64,000 nucleotides of DNA, taken from positions 1-64,000 of the forward strand of contig NZ_SLWV01000003.1 in NCBI RefSeq assembly GCF_004345705.1. Reading direction: 5' to 3'. The DNA comes from Marinisporobacter balticus. Lineage in GTDB: Bacteria; Bacillota; Clostridia; Peptostreptococcales; Thermotaleaceae. Below the pieces are notes generated by a model. It worked only from the letters and a program-made list of their open reading frames with translations. It searched no databases and was not told where the DNA came from. The position numbers were made by a program, and so were the translations under genes. Shown piece by piece: positions 1-6,697 of this stretch (its first letter is position 1; each line of letters opens with the position of its first letter).

Positions 1-377
1 CCGTAGACAAGTAATTTTAAAATCTTATCAAGATTATACTTATGCTTTGTTTCAAAATCATAACGCTTTATAAAATCTGTAATTCCAAGTTCCTTGTAGA
101 TTTTTTCTAGAAAGAAGTACCCATAATTTTTATCCTTTTCTTTATCTGAATTTGAATCTAATAGATTCAATGTAATTTTAACTTCGTTTTTAGGTGTTTT
201 TTTAGCCTCAGCTTTAAGCTTTGCAAGAATATCAGGATCATCAGATTCTAACTCCTCTAAATTTCCATAACACTGAACAATTCTTTGTTTTGATTTACCG
301 TTTTTATCTCGATAACCTTCAACTAGATATACTTTTGTGAATTTAGCTGTATTACCTTTACTTAATCTAATATACAT
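1..377 (-). CDS. IS1634-like (DDE) transposase, N-terminal part
   Basis: The ATG is at 377-375 on the minus strand, 7 bases after a GAGGGTG ribosome binding site, and the frame stays open for about 125 codons to the window edge. The protein starts MYIRLSKGNTAKFTKVYLVE and continues through a KSKQRIVQCYGN segment. This arrangement, a basic N-terminal beta-rich segment followed by a charged linker, is typical of the N-terminus of IS1634/IS4-superfamily transposases. The catalytic DDE residues would lie further left and cannot be seen, so whether the transposase is intact is unknown. The exact IS family is an inference. Confidence 0.75.
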   Translation of the reverse strand, partial: MYIRLSKGNTAKFTKVYLVEGYRDKNGKSKQRIVQCYGNLEELESDDPDILAKLKAEAKKTPKNEVKITLNLLDSNSDKEKDKNYGYFFLEKIYKELGITDFIKRYDFETKHKYNLDKILKLLVY

Positions 378-504
378 AAATGATCACCCTCTTTTATTAT
401 ATCTTAAATTAGTACAGCTCACAACATCGATAATTAAAATCATACATAAAAAAACGTCTATTTTTCAATCCATAGATATTTTTTTCTATTTATAAAGTGT
501 CAAA
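1..504 (-). mobile_element. Partial IS1634-like insertion element inserted in gpsA
   Basis: The window opens inside an insertion element whose transposase reads leftward. About 127 bases separate the transposase start (377) from the point where gpsA coding sequence resumes (about 505). The gpsA reading frame meets a TAA at 493-495 and only becomes GpsA-like from the Leu codon at 505, so the element's terminus lies close to 504. The terminal sequence, read outward-in, contains TTTGACACTTTATAAAT, plausibly the terminal inverted repeat. The other end and any target duplication lie outside the window. Family assignment rests on the transposase N-terminus only. Confidence 0.75.
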
Positions 505-732
505 CTCGAGGATGCAATGGATTCGATTGGAATGGTTGTAGAAGGTGTTGTTACCACAGCGGGTACTTATGAACTGGCTGAAAAATTTAACGTAGACATG
601 CCGATTACCACTGAAATATTCAATATACTTTATAAAAATAGTGATGTAAGAGAAGCGGTAGTGAACTTAATGATGCGAAGCAGGACACATGAAATAGAAG
701 AAGTGGCAAAGAATAATATGTTTAAATGGTAA
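505..732 (+). pseudogene. gpsA: C-terminal remnant of glycerol-3-phosphate dehydrogenase, cut by an IS
   Basis: From the codon at 505 the frame reads LEDAMDSIGMVVEGVVTT and continues to TAA at 730-732. This is the helical C-terminal domain of NAD(P)H-dependent glycerol-3-phosphate dehydrogenase, the enzyme that reduces dihydroxyacetone phosphate to sn-glycerol-3-phosphate for phospholipid synthesis. Only about 76 of the usual 330-345 residues are present; the Rossmann domain and the catalytic lysine are missing. No ribosome binding site precedes the internal ATG at 517, so this is a remnant and not a small gene. gpsA directly upstream of spoIVA is the usual clostridial order, which supports the identification. 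Confidence 0.85.
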
Positions 733-745
733 TGATTTATATGAG

Positions 746-778
746 AAAAAATAGCTAATTAGATAGCTATTTTTTTAT
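746..778 (+). terminator. Rho-independent terminator after gpsA remnant
   Basis: ATAGCTA (751-757) pairs with TAGCTAT (764-770) around a 6-base loop. The stem is extended by an A-run before and a T-run (771-776) after it. It is 14 bases after the gpsA stop. Confidence 0.8.
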
Positions 779-815
779 TTTCAAAAGGCATAATCCTATT
801 TACTTCATCATATAT

Positions 816-843
816 ATATATTGTTAATACATTTCTATACTAT
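816..843 (+). promoter_or_regulatory. Possible sigma-E-type promoter of spoIVA
   Basis: ATATATT (816-822) and TATACTAT (836-843) are 13 bases apart and resemble the mother-cell sigma-E pattern (ATAnn, 12-14 bases, CATACAnT). SpoIVA is made under sigma-E in Bacillus. The region is very AT-rich, so chance similarity is quite possible. Confidence 0.3.
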
Positions 844-901
844 TCAAGCTAGAATTGTGTAATATTTTAATAAATATTTATGATTAAAGGAGTGAAAAGA
901 A

Positions 902-2380
902 ATGGAAAAGTTCAATATATATAATGATATTGCAGAACGAACCCAGGGAGATATCTATGTAGGGGTTGTAGGACCTGTTAGAACAGGAAAATCTACATTT
1001 ATTAAAAGATTTATGGAATTATTGGTTTTACCTAATATTGAAAACACATATAGAAAAGAGCGCGCAAAAGATGAATTGCCACAAAGTGGTGCAGGTAAAA
1101 CCATCATGACTACAGAACCAAAATTTGTACCTAATGAAGCAATTGAATTAACCTTAAAAGAAAATGCAAAATTTAAAGTACGATTAGTAGACTGTGTAGG
1201 ATATTTAGTAAAGGGTGCAATGGGTCATGAGGAAAATGGAAAACCTAGAATGGTAACAACACCATGGTATGAAAAACAAATTCCTTTTGTAGAGGCAGCT
1301 GAGATTGGGACAAAAAAAGTGATTACAGATCACTCTACTATTGGGTTAGTCATTACTACAGATGGTAGTATTACAGATATTGAAAGAAATAAATACATAG
1401 AAGCAGAAGAAAGAGTTGTAAAAGAGCTAAAAGAATTGAATAAGCCATTTGTAATGATTATAAACTCTATGAGCCCTGCAGATCCGCAAACTGCCACACT
1501 AAAAAAACAATTAGAAGAGAAATACAATGTGCCTGTGGTTGTAACGGATTGTGCCAAAATGAATATAGAAGATATAAATACGATATTGGAAAATGTTCTG
1601 TTTGAATTCCCAATTAAAGAGATTAATATTACACTTCCAGGATGGGTAGAGGGATTAGAACCAAATCATTGGCTTAAGGATAAATTGATTTATGGGGTGA
1701 GACAATGGAGTCAAGAAGTAAAAAAAATAAATGATATAAGAAACTCTGTAAGTGAGTTTATGGATATGGAAGTCATATCAGAAGCAAATATAGAAGATAT
1801 TTCTTTAGGTGAAGGTGTTGCAAAAATTGAAATGAAAACAAAGGAAGGGTTATTTTATAATGTTTTAGAAGAAATGACAGGTTATAAAATTGAGGGGGAT
1901 CATCAACTATTAGGGCTTGTAAAAGAATTTTCAAAAGCGAAGAGGGAGTATGATCGGGTAGAGAAAGCATTAAATGATGTGAAAGAGACGGGTTATGGTC
2001 TTGTTGCGCCACGGCTTGAAGAACTTGAGCTACAAGAACCTGAAATTTTTAAACATGGTAATCGATTTGGTGTAAAATTAAAAGCCAATGCACCATCCCT
2101 TCATCTAATTAGAACAGATATTGCTACAGAAGTTTCTCCAATTGTAGGAACTGAAAAAGAAAGTGAAGAATTATTAAAATATCTATTAGATGAATTTGAA
2201 TCTGATCCAACAAAGATATGGGAAACTAATATGTTTGGTAAATCACTCCATGATATGGTGAAAGAACAATTACAACACAAATTGTTTATGATGCCAGACG
2301 ATACAAGAAACAAGATGCAGAGGACTTTACAGAAAATCATCAATGATGGTAGTGCTGGTTTAATTTGTATTATTTTATAA
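902..2380 (+). CDS. spoIVA: Stage IV sporulation protein A, spore coat morphogenetic ATPase
   Basis: SpoIVA is the ATPase that polymerises on the outer forespore membrane and forms the base layer on which the spore coat is built; it is also needed for cortex formation. The 492 residues match the family length. The Walker A motif GPVRTGKST is at residues 24-32, within a TRAFAC-type GTPase-like N-terminal domain. A long middle region follows, and the C-terminus ends in the short hydrophobic stretch GLICIIL. The start is set by AAAGGAGTG 7 bases upstream. It is monocistronic, between the gpsA terminator and its own hairpin. Its membrane anchor in Bacillus, SpoVM, is not found at its usual place later in this window. 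Confidence 0.97.
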   Translation: MEKFNIYNDIAERTQGDIYVGVVGPVRTGKSTFIKRFMELLVLPNIENTYRKERAKDELPQSGAGKTIMTTEPKFVPNEAIELTLKENAKFKVRLVDCVGYLVKGAMGHEENGKPRMVTTPWYEKQIPFVEAAEIGTKKVITDHSTIGLVITTDGSITDIERNKYIEAEERVVKELKELNKPFVMIINSMSPADPQTATLKKQLEEKYNVPVVVTDCAKMNIEDINTILENVLFEFPIKEINITLPGWVEGLEPNHWLKDKLIYGVRQWSQEVKKINDIRNSVSEFMDMEVISEANIEDISLGEGVAKIEMKTKEGLFYNVLEEMTGYKIEGDHQLLGLVKEFSKAKREYDRVEKALNDVKETGYGLVAPRLEELELQEPEIFKHGNRFGVKLKANAPSLHLIRTDIATEVSPIVGTEKESEELLKYLLDEFESDPTKIWETNMFGKSLHDMVKEQLQHKLFMMPDDTRNKMQRTLQKIINDGSAGLICIIL

Positions 2381-2390
2381 TGGATAATAA

Positions 2391-2422
2391 AAATAGATAG
2401 GAAATATCCTATCTATTTCCAT
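2391..2422 (+). terminator. Hairpin terminator after spoIVA
   Basis: A perfect 12-bp stem (2391-2402 with 2407-2418) closes a 4-base AATA loop 10 bases after the spoIVA stop. The following T-tract is weak (CCATTCTT), so termination strength is uncertain. Confidence 0.65.
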
Positions 2423-2430
2423 TCTTCTAC

Positions 2431-2458
2431 TTGAAAAAAATATATATTTGTGTATAAT
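2431..2458 (+). promoter_or_regulatory. Sigma-A promoter of the tRNA-Pro gene
   Basis: TTGAAA (2431-2436), 16 bases, then TATAAT (2453-2458). The tRNA begins 15 bases further on, so the 5' leader would be short. Confidence 0.75.
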
Positions 2459-2473
2459 AGAAGTAAAGTATAT

Positions 2474-2550
2474 CTGGGTGTAGCGCAGTTTGGTAGCGCG
2501 CTAGAATGGGGTTCTAGAGGCCCCGGGTTCAACTCCCGGCACTCAGACCA
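2474..2550 (+). tRNA. tRNA-Pro (anticodon GGG)
   Basis: A 77-base cloverleaf with encoded CCA. The acceptor stem is CTGGGTG/CACTCAG (one G-T pair), the D stem GCGC/GCGC, the anticodon stem CTAGA/TCTAG with loop ATGGGGT (anticodon GGG, reading CCC and CCU), and the T stem CCGGG/CCCGG with loop TTCAACT. The discriminator is A. It has its own promoter and terminator and stands alone between spoIVA and an unknown gene. Confidence 0.95.
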
Positions 2551-2556
2551 AAAGAA

Positions 2557-2592
2557 AACCTGTAATCTAAGACGATTACAGGTTGAATTTAT
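2557..2592 (+). terminator. Terminator of the tRNA-Pro gene
   Basis: A perfect 11-bp stem (2557-2567 with 2574-2584) closes a 6-base loop 6 bases after the tRNA. It is followed by T-rich sequence (GAATTTATTTTT). Confidence 0.8.
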
Positions 2593-2594
2593 TT

Positions 2595-2622
2595 TTGACA
2601 AAGTTAAATAAATCATTATAAT
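2595..2622 (+). promoter_or_regulatory. Near-consensus sigma-A promoter upstream of the 2715 gene
   Basis: A perfect TTGACA (2595-2600), a 16-base spacer and a perfect TATAAT (2617-2622). It begins in the T-rich tail of the tRNA terminator and would give a leader of roughly 85 bases before the ATG at 2715. Such a strong promoter for an unrecognised gene is notable. Confidence 0.75.
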
Positions 2623-2714
2623 AAGGGATATTTCGGTCAGATATACTTCATAATATTTACAAAAAAACCATTATATAATAAAATGAGAATAATACATAAT
2701 GGGAGATGATTGCT

Positions 2715-3713
2715 ATGAGATTTTTTGGACCCAATCAAGCAGATATATGGAAACTATTGAGTGAAGATATTGATGGAGAATGGATTGTTTTAGGAGGAAC
2801 TAGCAAGGAATATAAAGTAGGAAAAAAGTTTAAGGAGTGGTCCATTACATTAGAAACAGCTTCATCAGGAAATAAACAGGACCCTGTACTTACAAGAATT
2901 TATGCAGATTTTTTCAATAAGCATGGGCTCAGATTTAAAATATTCAATGAACATTTCCGCAACTATTTTATGAGTTTCTTTGATATGCAAGATGTACAGG
3001 TAGATCAGAATGGATTTAACAAGGAATTTATTATTAGAAGTAATAGTGAAATTGCGATGAAAAGATTCTTTGACAATCCTATGATTAGAGAATTGATAAA
3101 TATGCAACAAGATGTACTATTTGAAATTAATGGGAAAGGTTATGATCAAGCGGTTGAAAAAGATAGTATATGCATGGTTGAAATAAAAATGCCAGGAGTA
3201 ATTAAAAATAATGAATTTTTAAAAAATTCATTTGAATTGATGGTAGCAAGTCTTTTAGAAATCGAAAAATTAAATAACGAATATGAAACATTAGATGTAA
3301 ATAATTTTTCGAAATTTAGCGTGGTTAAAAAAAGTATAAAAAATGTTATGGCTGAGAAAGTTTCTTATGAAGAATTGAAAGAGAGCATCTTGAATAAAAT
3401 AAGTAAAAAGAAAAAGCCATCAAAAGATGAAGAAAATGTAGCGGTTATTGCAATAGACAGTGCAATGAGTAGTAAACAAGAAAAAGAAGATGCAATTTTG
3501 TGTATTGAAAAGAATATAAACGTTGAAGCTGATCAAGCACAAGAAGAATATGAACCAATACTACAGATACAAAAAGAATACAATGATAGAGAAGAAGATA
3601 TTAGTAGTATTGAGAATACAACGGACTTAAACGAATATTTAAAGGGTTTAAGCGTTTTTAATTTAGATTCGAGTGGTTCAGAATATGACAATCCTTCAGA
3701 AAAGAATAAATAA
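2715..3713 (+). CDS. Conserved-looking hypothetical protein, acidic C-terminal tail
   Basis: The 332-residue product is not recognised. No signal peptide or membrane segment is seen. Residues 1 to about 180 look globular, with alternating hydrophobic and aromatic segments (for example WIVLGGTSKEYKVGKKFKEW). From about residue 215 the protein becomes lysine- and glutamate-rich and probably disordered, ending in an acidic tail. The ATG at 2715 is preferred over 2706 because GGGAG (2701-2705) is 9 bases from the former and abuts the latter. It has its own strong promoter and a bidirectional terminator, so it is a single-gene unit. A role near spore formation cannot be inferred from position alone. 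Confidence 0.85.
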   Translation: MRFFGPNQADIWKLLSEDIDGEWIVLGGTSKEYKVGKKFKEWSITLETASSGNKQDPVLTRIYADFFNKHGLRFKIFNEHFRNYFMSFFDMQDVQVDQNGFNKEFIIRSNSEIAMKRFFDNPMIRELINMQQDVLFEINGKGYDQAVEKDSICMVEIKMPGVIKNNEFLKNSFELMVASLLEIEKLNNEYETLDVNNFSKFSVVKKSIKNVMAEKVSYEELKESILNKISKKKKPSKDEENVAVIAIDSAMSSKQEKEDAILCIEKNINVEADQAQEEYEPILQIQKEYNDREEDISSIENTTDLNEYLKGLSVFNLDSSGSEYDNPSEKNK

Positions 3714-3757
3714 AAAATACTCATTTCCTTATGTAGTGGAAATGAGTATTTTTTTAT
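3714..3757 (+). terminator. Bidirectional terminator between the 2715 gene and ribU
   Basis: AAAAATACTCATTTCC (3713-3728) pairs with GGAAATGAGTATTTTT (3738-3753) around a 9-base loop. It has T-rich tails on both strands, so it serves both convergent genes. The ribU stop codon (3754) lies in the tail. Confidence 0.88.
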
Positions 3758-4335
3758 ATTTTTTGCGTATCATTTGATGTGTATGGGAACGTATTGACTT
3801 CTACTTTTAAAACTTTACCAACTGCTTTATAAACAAAAATAGTTATGATGGAGTTTGTAGCAGTTTTAAATAAGTTAAAGGGGATAATGGCTGGTATAAT
3901 CATGGCTTTTACAACATCAAAAGGAACATTTAAGAAAAGGGTTGTAAGAACTAAGTTGAGCGGAATCATGATTAAAGTCATACAAGCAGAACCAGCAATT
4001 AAACCAATTATTGAACCTTTTAGTGTGTGCATTCTCTTGTAGATGTTGCTTGCAACAACGACCATTATTCCCGTTGCGATGATATGCATGAGTGCACCAA
4101 TCCATCCACTACCTGCACTTACAGTAAATCCTTGTATTATTGAGACGATAGCAGTAATCATAAATCCAGCACCAGGACCAAATAAAAAGGCACCGACCAA
4201 AGCAGGTACATCACCAGGTTCATATTCGAGGAAAGGAGCAGCTGGAATAATAGGGAAACGAATGAGCATCATAAGCATTAATCCCATAGCAGATAACATT
4301 GCAAGTTTTACCATCTTGTTTACATTATACTTCAT
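3754..4335 (-). CDS. ribU: Riboflavin ECF transporter substrate-binding subunit RibU
   Basis: RibU is the integral membrane S-component that binds riboflavin and works with a shared energy-coupling module (EcfA, EcfA', EcfT, not in this window) to import it. The 193-residue protein has about six hydrophobic segments. It also has the motif EYEPGDVP at residues 37-44, a form of the ExPGD signature of riboflavin-type S-components, followed by the small-residue segment GAFLFGPGAGF. The start is set by TAAGGAGG ten bases upstream. The FMN riboswitch in its leader independently supports riboflavin as the substrate. It is monocistronic and convergent with the 2715 gene. Confidence 0.93.
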   Translation of the reverse strand: MKYNVNKMVKLAMLSAMGLMLMMLIRFPIIPAAPFLEYEPGDVPALVGAFLFGPGAGFMITAIVSIIQGFTVSAGSGWIGALMHIIATGIMVVVASNIYKRMHTLKGSIIGLIAGSACMTLIMIPLNLVLTTLFLNVPFDVVKAMIIPAIIPFNLFKTATNSIITIFVYKAVGKVLKVEVNTFPYTSNDTQKI

Positions 4336-4349
4336 AAAAATAACCTCCT

Positions 4350-4389
4350 TAAATAAAAAATTCCCTAAAATATAATTTCAGGGAATTTA
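4350..4389 (-). terminator. Riboswitch-controlled intrinsic terminator upstream of ribU
   Basis: On the minus strand AAATTCCCT (4388-4380) pairs with AGGGAATTT (4366-4358), followed by a T-run, all upstream of the ribU ribosome binding site. This is the expression platform that would stop transcription when FMN is bound. A second stem in between (4399-4406 with 4420-4427, ATTGTATT/AATACAAT) may take part in the switching. Confidence 0.85.
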
Positions 4390-4433
4390 GCATACATAAT
4401 TGTATTAAACAATACCTACAATACAATGACATT

Positions 4434-4554
4434 ATCTTCTATCATCCAGACTCTAACTGTCGGCCTTGGAATCTCACCAAGTCAGCTTTCGCACGCGGGC
4501 TAACGAAAAAAATCGTATTACCGCCGGTAGGGACTTTCACCCTGCCCTGAAGAT
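4434..4554 (-). ncRNA. FMN riboswitch (RFN element)
   Basis: Read on the minus strand, the sequence starts CTTCAGGGCAGGGTGAAAGT and continues with CCCTACCGGCGGTAATACG, GCCCGCG, GACTTGGTGAGATTCCAAGG and CCGACAGTTAGAGTCTGGATG. It closes with GAAGAT, which pairs with ATCTTC at the 5' end as P1. These are the conserved junction sequences of the RFN aptamer. Bound FMN would lower ribU expression through the downstream terminator. Confidence 0.96.
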
Positions 4555-4578
4555 TATATTTAATTATGTTTTTACATA

Positions 4579-4607
4579 ATAATAACACCATAAAATTTAT
4601 ATGTCAA
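4579..4607 (-). promoter_or_regulatory. Sigma-A promoter of the riboswitch-ribU transcript
   Basis: On the minus strand there is a perfect TTGACA (4607-4602), a 17-base spacer and TATTAT (4584-4579). The predicted start is about 20 bases before the aptamer's P1 stem. Confidence 0.75.
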
Positions 4608-4907
4608 GGTTAAGATGCATTTGCCAGTTCTGAACAGACTAACGTAGGGGGTAGTTGGGTAGTTGTGTTGAAAAAAGAATTATAATTACATGAATGATCA
4701 CACAAATAATCATGAAAATATACCCGATGGTTATTTTGAAGTAGATAGGATTATAAAAATTGTAGATGAATGGAGCAATACATAGTATAATGAATATTGA
4801 TACAAATAGGTAAATGATGCATAGATAGAGAAACAGAGATTCAGTATGGATTCACTATATTTCTGGAATGATATATAGTGAAATAAATAACTAAAGAGGT
4901 GTAAAAA
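4608..4907 (+). other. Gene-free stretch upstream of ydbC with a hairpin and a doubtful 31-codon ORF
   Basis: No recognisable gene is present. An ATG at 4690 opens a 31-codon frame (ends 4785) whose product contains PDGYFEVDRIIK, but it lacks a good ribosome binding site and is probably chance or a remnant. TATAAT at 4786-4791 is a candidate -10 box with a poor -35. A perfect 10-bp inverted repeat (TTCACTATAT at 4851-4860 with its complement at 4873-4882) lies just before the ydbC ribosome binding site and could be an operator or a leader hairpin. Confidence 0.4.
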
Positions 4908-5129
4908 ATGGCAGAAATAAAATATGAAATCCAAAAAAATATTGGACAAATATCAGAAAATAAAAATGGTTGGACAAAAGAAATAAACCTAATCAGTTGG
5001 AATGAAAGATCACCAAAATATGATTTGAGAGACTGGGCACCTGAGCATGAAAAAATGGGAAAAGGTATTACTTTATCGGTAGAAGAACTTAAAAAACTGA
5101 AAGAAATTTTAAACAATATGGATTTATAA
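4908..5129 (+). CDS. YdbC-family PC4-like single-stranded nucleic acid-binding protein
   Basis: A 73-residue protein of the bacterial YdbC family, which has the fold of the eukaryotic transcription coactivator PC4/p15 and binds single-stranded DNA as a dimer. The family features seen are a predicted four-strand sheet with the run GWTKEINLISWNE followed by KYDLRDWAPEHEKMGKG and a C-terminal amphipathic helix (VEELKKLKEIL). The length is as expected for the family. AAAGAGGTG lies 7-8 bases before the ATG. The cellular role of YdbC proteins is not settled. The gene stands alone, with an inverted repeat just upstream and a pseudoknot-like element just downstream. Confidence 0.85.
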   Translation: MAEIKYEIQKNIGQISENKNGWTKEINLISWNERSPKYDLRDWAPEHEKMGKGITLSVEELKKLKEILNNMDL

Positions 5130-5138
5130 TTTATAAAA

Positions 5139-5188
5139 AATACTACGCCTAAACATATAATAGGAGTAGTATTTCTATGTTTAGGCGA
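5139..5188 (+). other. Interlocking inverted repeats with H-type pseudoknot geometry
   Basis: AAATACTAC (5139-5147) pairs perfectly with GTAGTATTT (5167-5175). GCCTAAACATA (5148-5158), inside that hairpin's loop, pairs perfectly with TATGTTTAGGC (5177-5187). The two helices of 9 and 11 bp are therefore interdigitated; they can form a pseudoknot or two mutually exclusive hairpins. It starts 10 bases after the ydbC stop. Either hairpin might also act as a terminator, though the T-tract is short. Confidence 0.7.
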
Positions 5189-5413
5189 ATATAACAAAAG
5201 AAAAAAGACAGAATAGAACAATTCATAGATAAAAATACAATATAGAAAACCTTGATAAAAGCGGGAAATTACTATATTTTGTAACAATATTGAAAACCTT
5301 TACAAATATTGTAGGACTGAAAAACTAATTTCAATGAATCATAATAATTATGGAGGAAAATCAATAGAAGTGAAGAATTATATAAAGATAAAAAGAACTA
5401 GTAGGTGAAGGAA

Positions 5414-6679
5414 GTGAAAAAGAAGTTACGTAAGAAATCAAAAAAAAATAAGCGATTTCGATATTTTATATTGGGTGTGATTTTATTTTATTTAGGCATA
5501 AAGTTTTTACCTATGCTCATATCTTTTTCAAAGGAGACAAGTATAGCTGAGTATGGAAATATTCAAGTTGTAGATAAACTCAATTGTTATATTATTAGAG
5601 AAGAAAAAAAAGTAAATAGTAATGTTGAAGGAGATATTAAATATTTTGCGCAAGAAGGAGAAAAAATAGAAAAGGGGTATAAGATCGCTGAAATAGAAAA
5701 AAGCATAGTGGATGATGAGACAAGAAAAAAATTAGAGATCATCAATCAAAGAATTGAGAGCATAAATGAAAATGAAAATAACTTATTTCAAAGTGATATT
5801 AAAAAAATTGATGAAGAAATAAATAAAATAATTAATAATATAAAAGAATATAAAGAAAAAGGAAATCTATTACAAATTAGCAAGTTAAAAAGGGAACTTA
5901 GTAACAAGTTAGAGAAAAAAAGAATCATCACGGGAGATAAAAGTTTTGCAGGGAAAAATTTAGAAGCGCTAAAGCTAGAACAAGAACAATTAGCAGGGAA
6001 AATAAATAATGCCATTAATATTATAAAGAGTCCGCAATCTGGTATTATTAGTTATAATATAGATGGATATGAAAACATACTTACTCCTAAGAATATGGCT
6101 ACCATAGAATTAGAAAAATTAAAAAAGATAGATAGCAAAATAACAAATTTAAGTGCTGAGAAAGTAATTAATCAACAAAATTTATTTAAAATTGTAGATA
6201 ATAATTTGTGGTATATGATTAGCTGGGTAGATGATGATACTTTAGAAAGATATAAGGTAGGAAGAAGCGTAGCTTTTCAATTTCCACAGAGGGAAATAAC
6301 TGGTAGCATCTATAAAATAGTAGAAAATGAGAAGAATAATATGGTTATATTTCAATTGGATCAGTATGTAGAGAATTTTTTTAACCTAAGAAATATAGAA
6401 CTGAATGTCATTTCAGTAAATTATGAGGGATTAAAAATTTATAGAGACAGTGTGATTGAAAAGGATGGAAAAAACGGTGTATATGTACTGGATATTAATA
6501 GATATGTTAATTTTAAACGGATAAAAATTATTGGATATGATGATGAATATGCAATTATTCAAAGTAATGTTTTCTACGAAAAAGATGGAGAAGATATGAA
6601 AACAATCAGTACCGTAAAATTATATGATGAAATTGTTAGAAATGGCGCTAGAGTGAAAGAAGGTCAAATGATTTATTAG
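5414..6679 (+). CDS. HlyD-like membrane adaptor protein of the sepF cluster
   Basis: The 422-residue protein has a very basic N-terminus (KKKLRKKSKKNKR), one membrane segment near residues 18-36, a lipoyl/barrel-sandwich-like region, a lysine/glutamate-rich coiled coil at about residues 90-200, and a C-terminal beta-rich part ending in a KEGQMIY tail. This is the plan of HlyD/RND-type membrane fusion proteins. No ABC or RND partner is encoded nearby; instead it heads the yggS-sepF-yggT-ylmH-divIVA division cluster. The GTG at 5414 is preferred because AGGTGA (5403-5408) is 5 bases upstream; a GTG at 5405 has no ribosome binding site. Its function is unknown. Confidence 0.8.
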   Translation: MKKKLRKKSKKNKRFRYFILGVILFYLGIKFLPMLISFSKETSIAEYGNIQVVDKLNCYIIREEKKVNSNVEGDIKYFAQEGEKIEKGYKIAEIEKSIVDDETRKKLEIINQRIESINENENNLFQSDIKKIDEEINKIINNIKEYKEKGNLLQISKLKRELSNKLEKKRIITGDKSFAGKNLEALKLEQEQLAGKINNAINIIKSPQSGIISYNIDGYENILTPKNMATIELEKLKKIDSKITNLSAEKVINQQNLFKIVDNNLWYMISWVDDDTLERYKVGRSVAFQFPQREITGSIYKIVENEKNNMVIFQLDQYVENFFNLRNIELNVISVNYEGLKIYRDSVIEKDGKNGVYVLDINRYVNFKRIKIIGYDDEYAIIQSNVFYEKDGEDMKTISTVKLYDEIVRNGARVKEGQMIY

Positions 6680-6697
6680 GATATGGAGGAGGATTTT

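Noticed and set aside
4043..4375. 110-codon plus-strand ORF opposite ribU
   Set aside because: RibU with its riboswitch explains the region; this frame has no start signal and runs into the riboswitch terminator.
4690..4785. 31-codon ORF with PDGYFEVDRIIK
   Set aside because: There is no good ribosome binding site, no recognised family and no partner gene; kept only as a note in the gene-free stretch.
4841..5287. 148-codon minus-strand ORF over ydbC and its downstream repeats
   Set aside because: It is hydrophobic, Phe/Tyr/Ile-rich translation of AT-rich DNA opposite a convincing YdbC gene, without a ribosome binding site.
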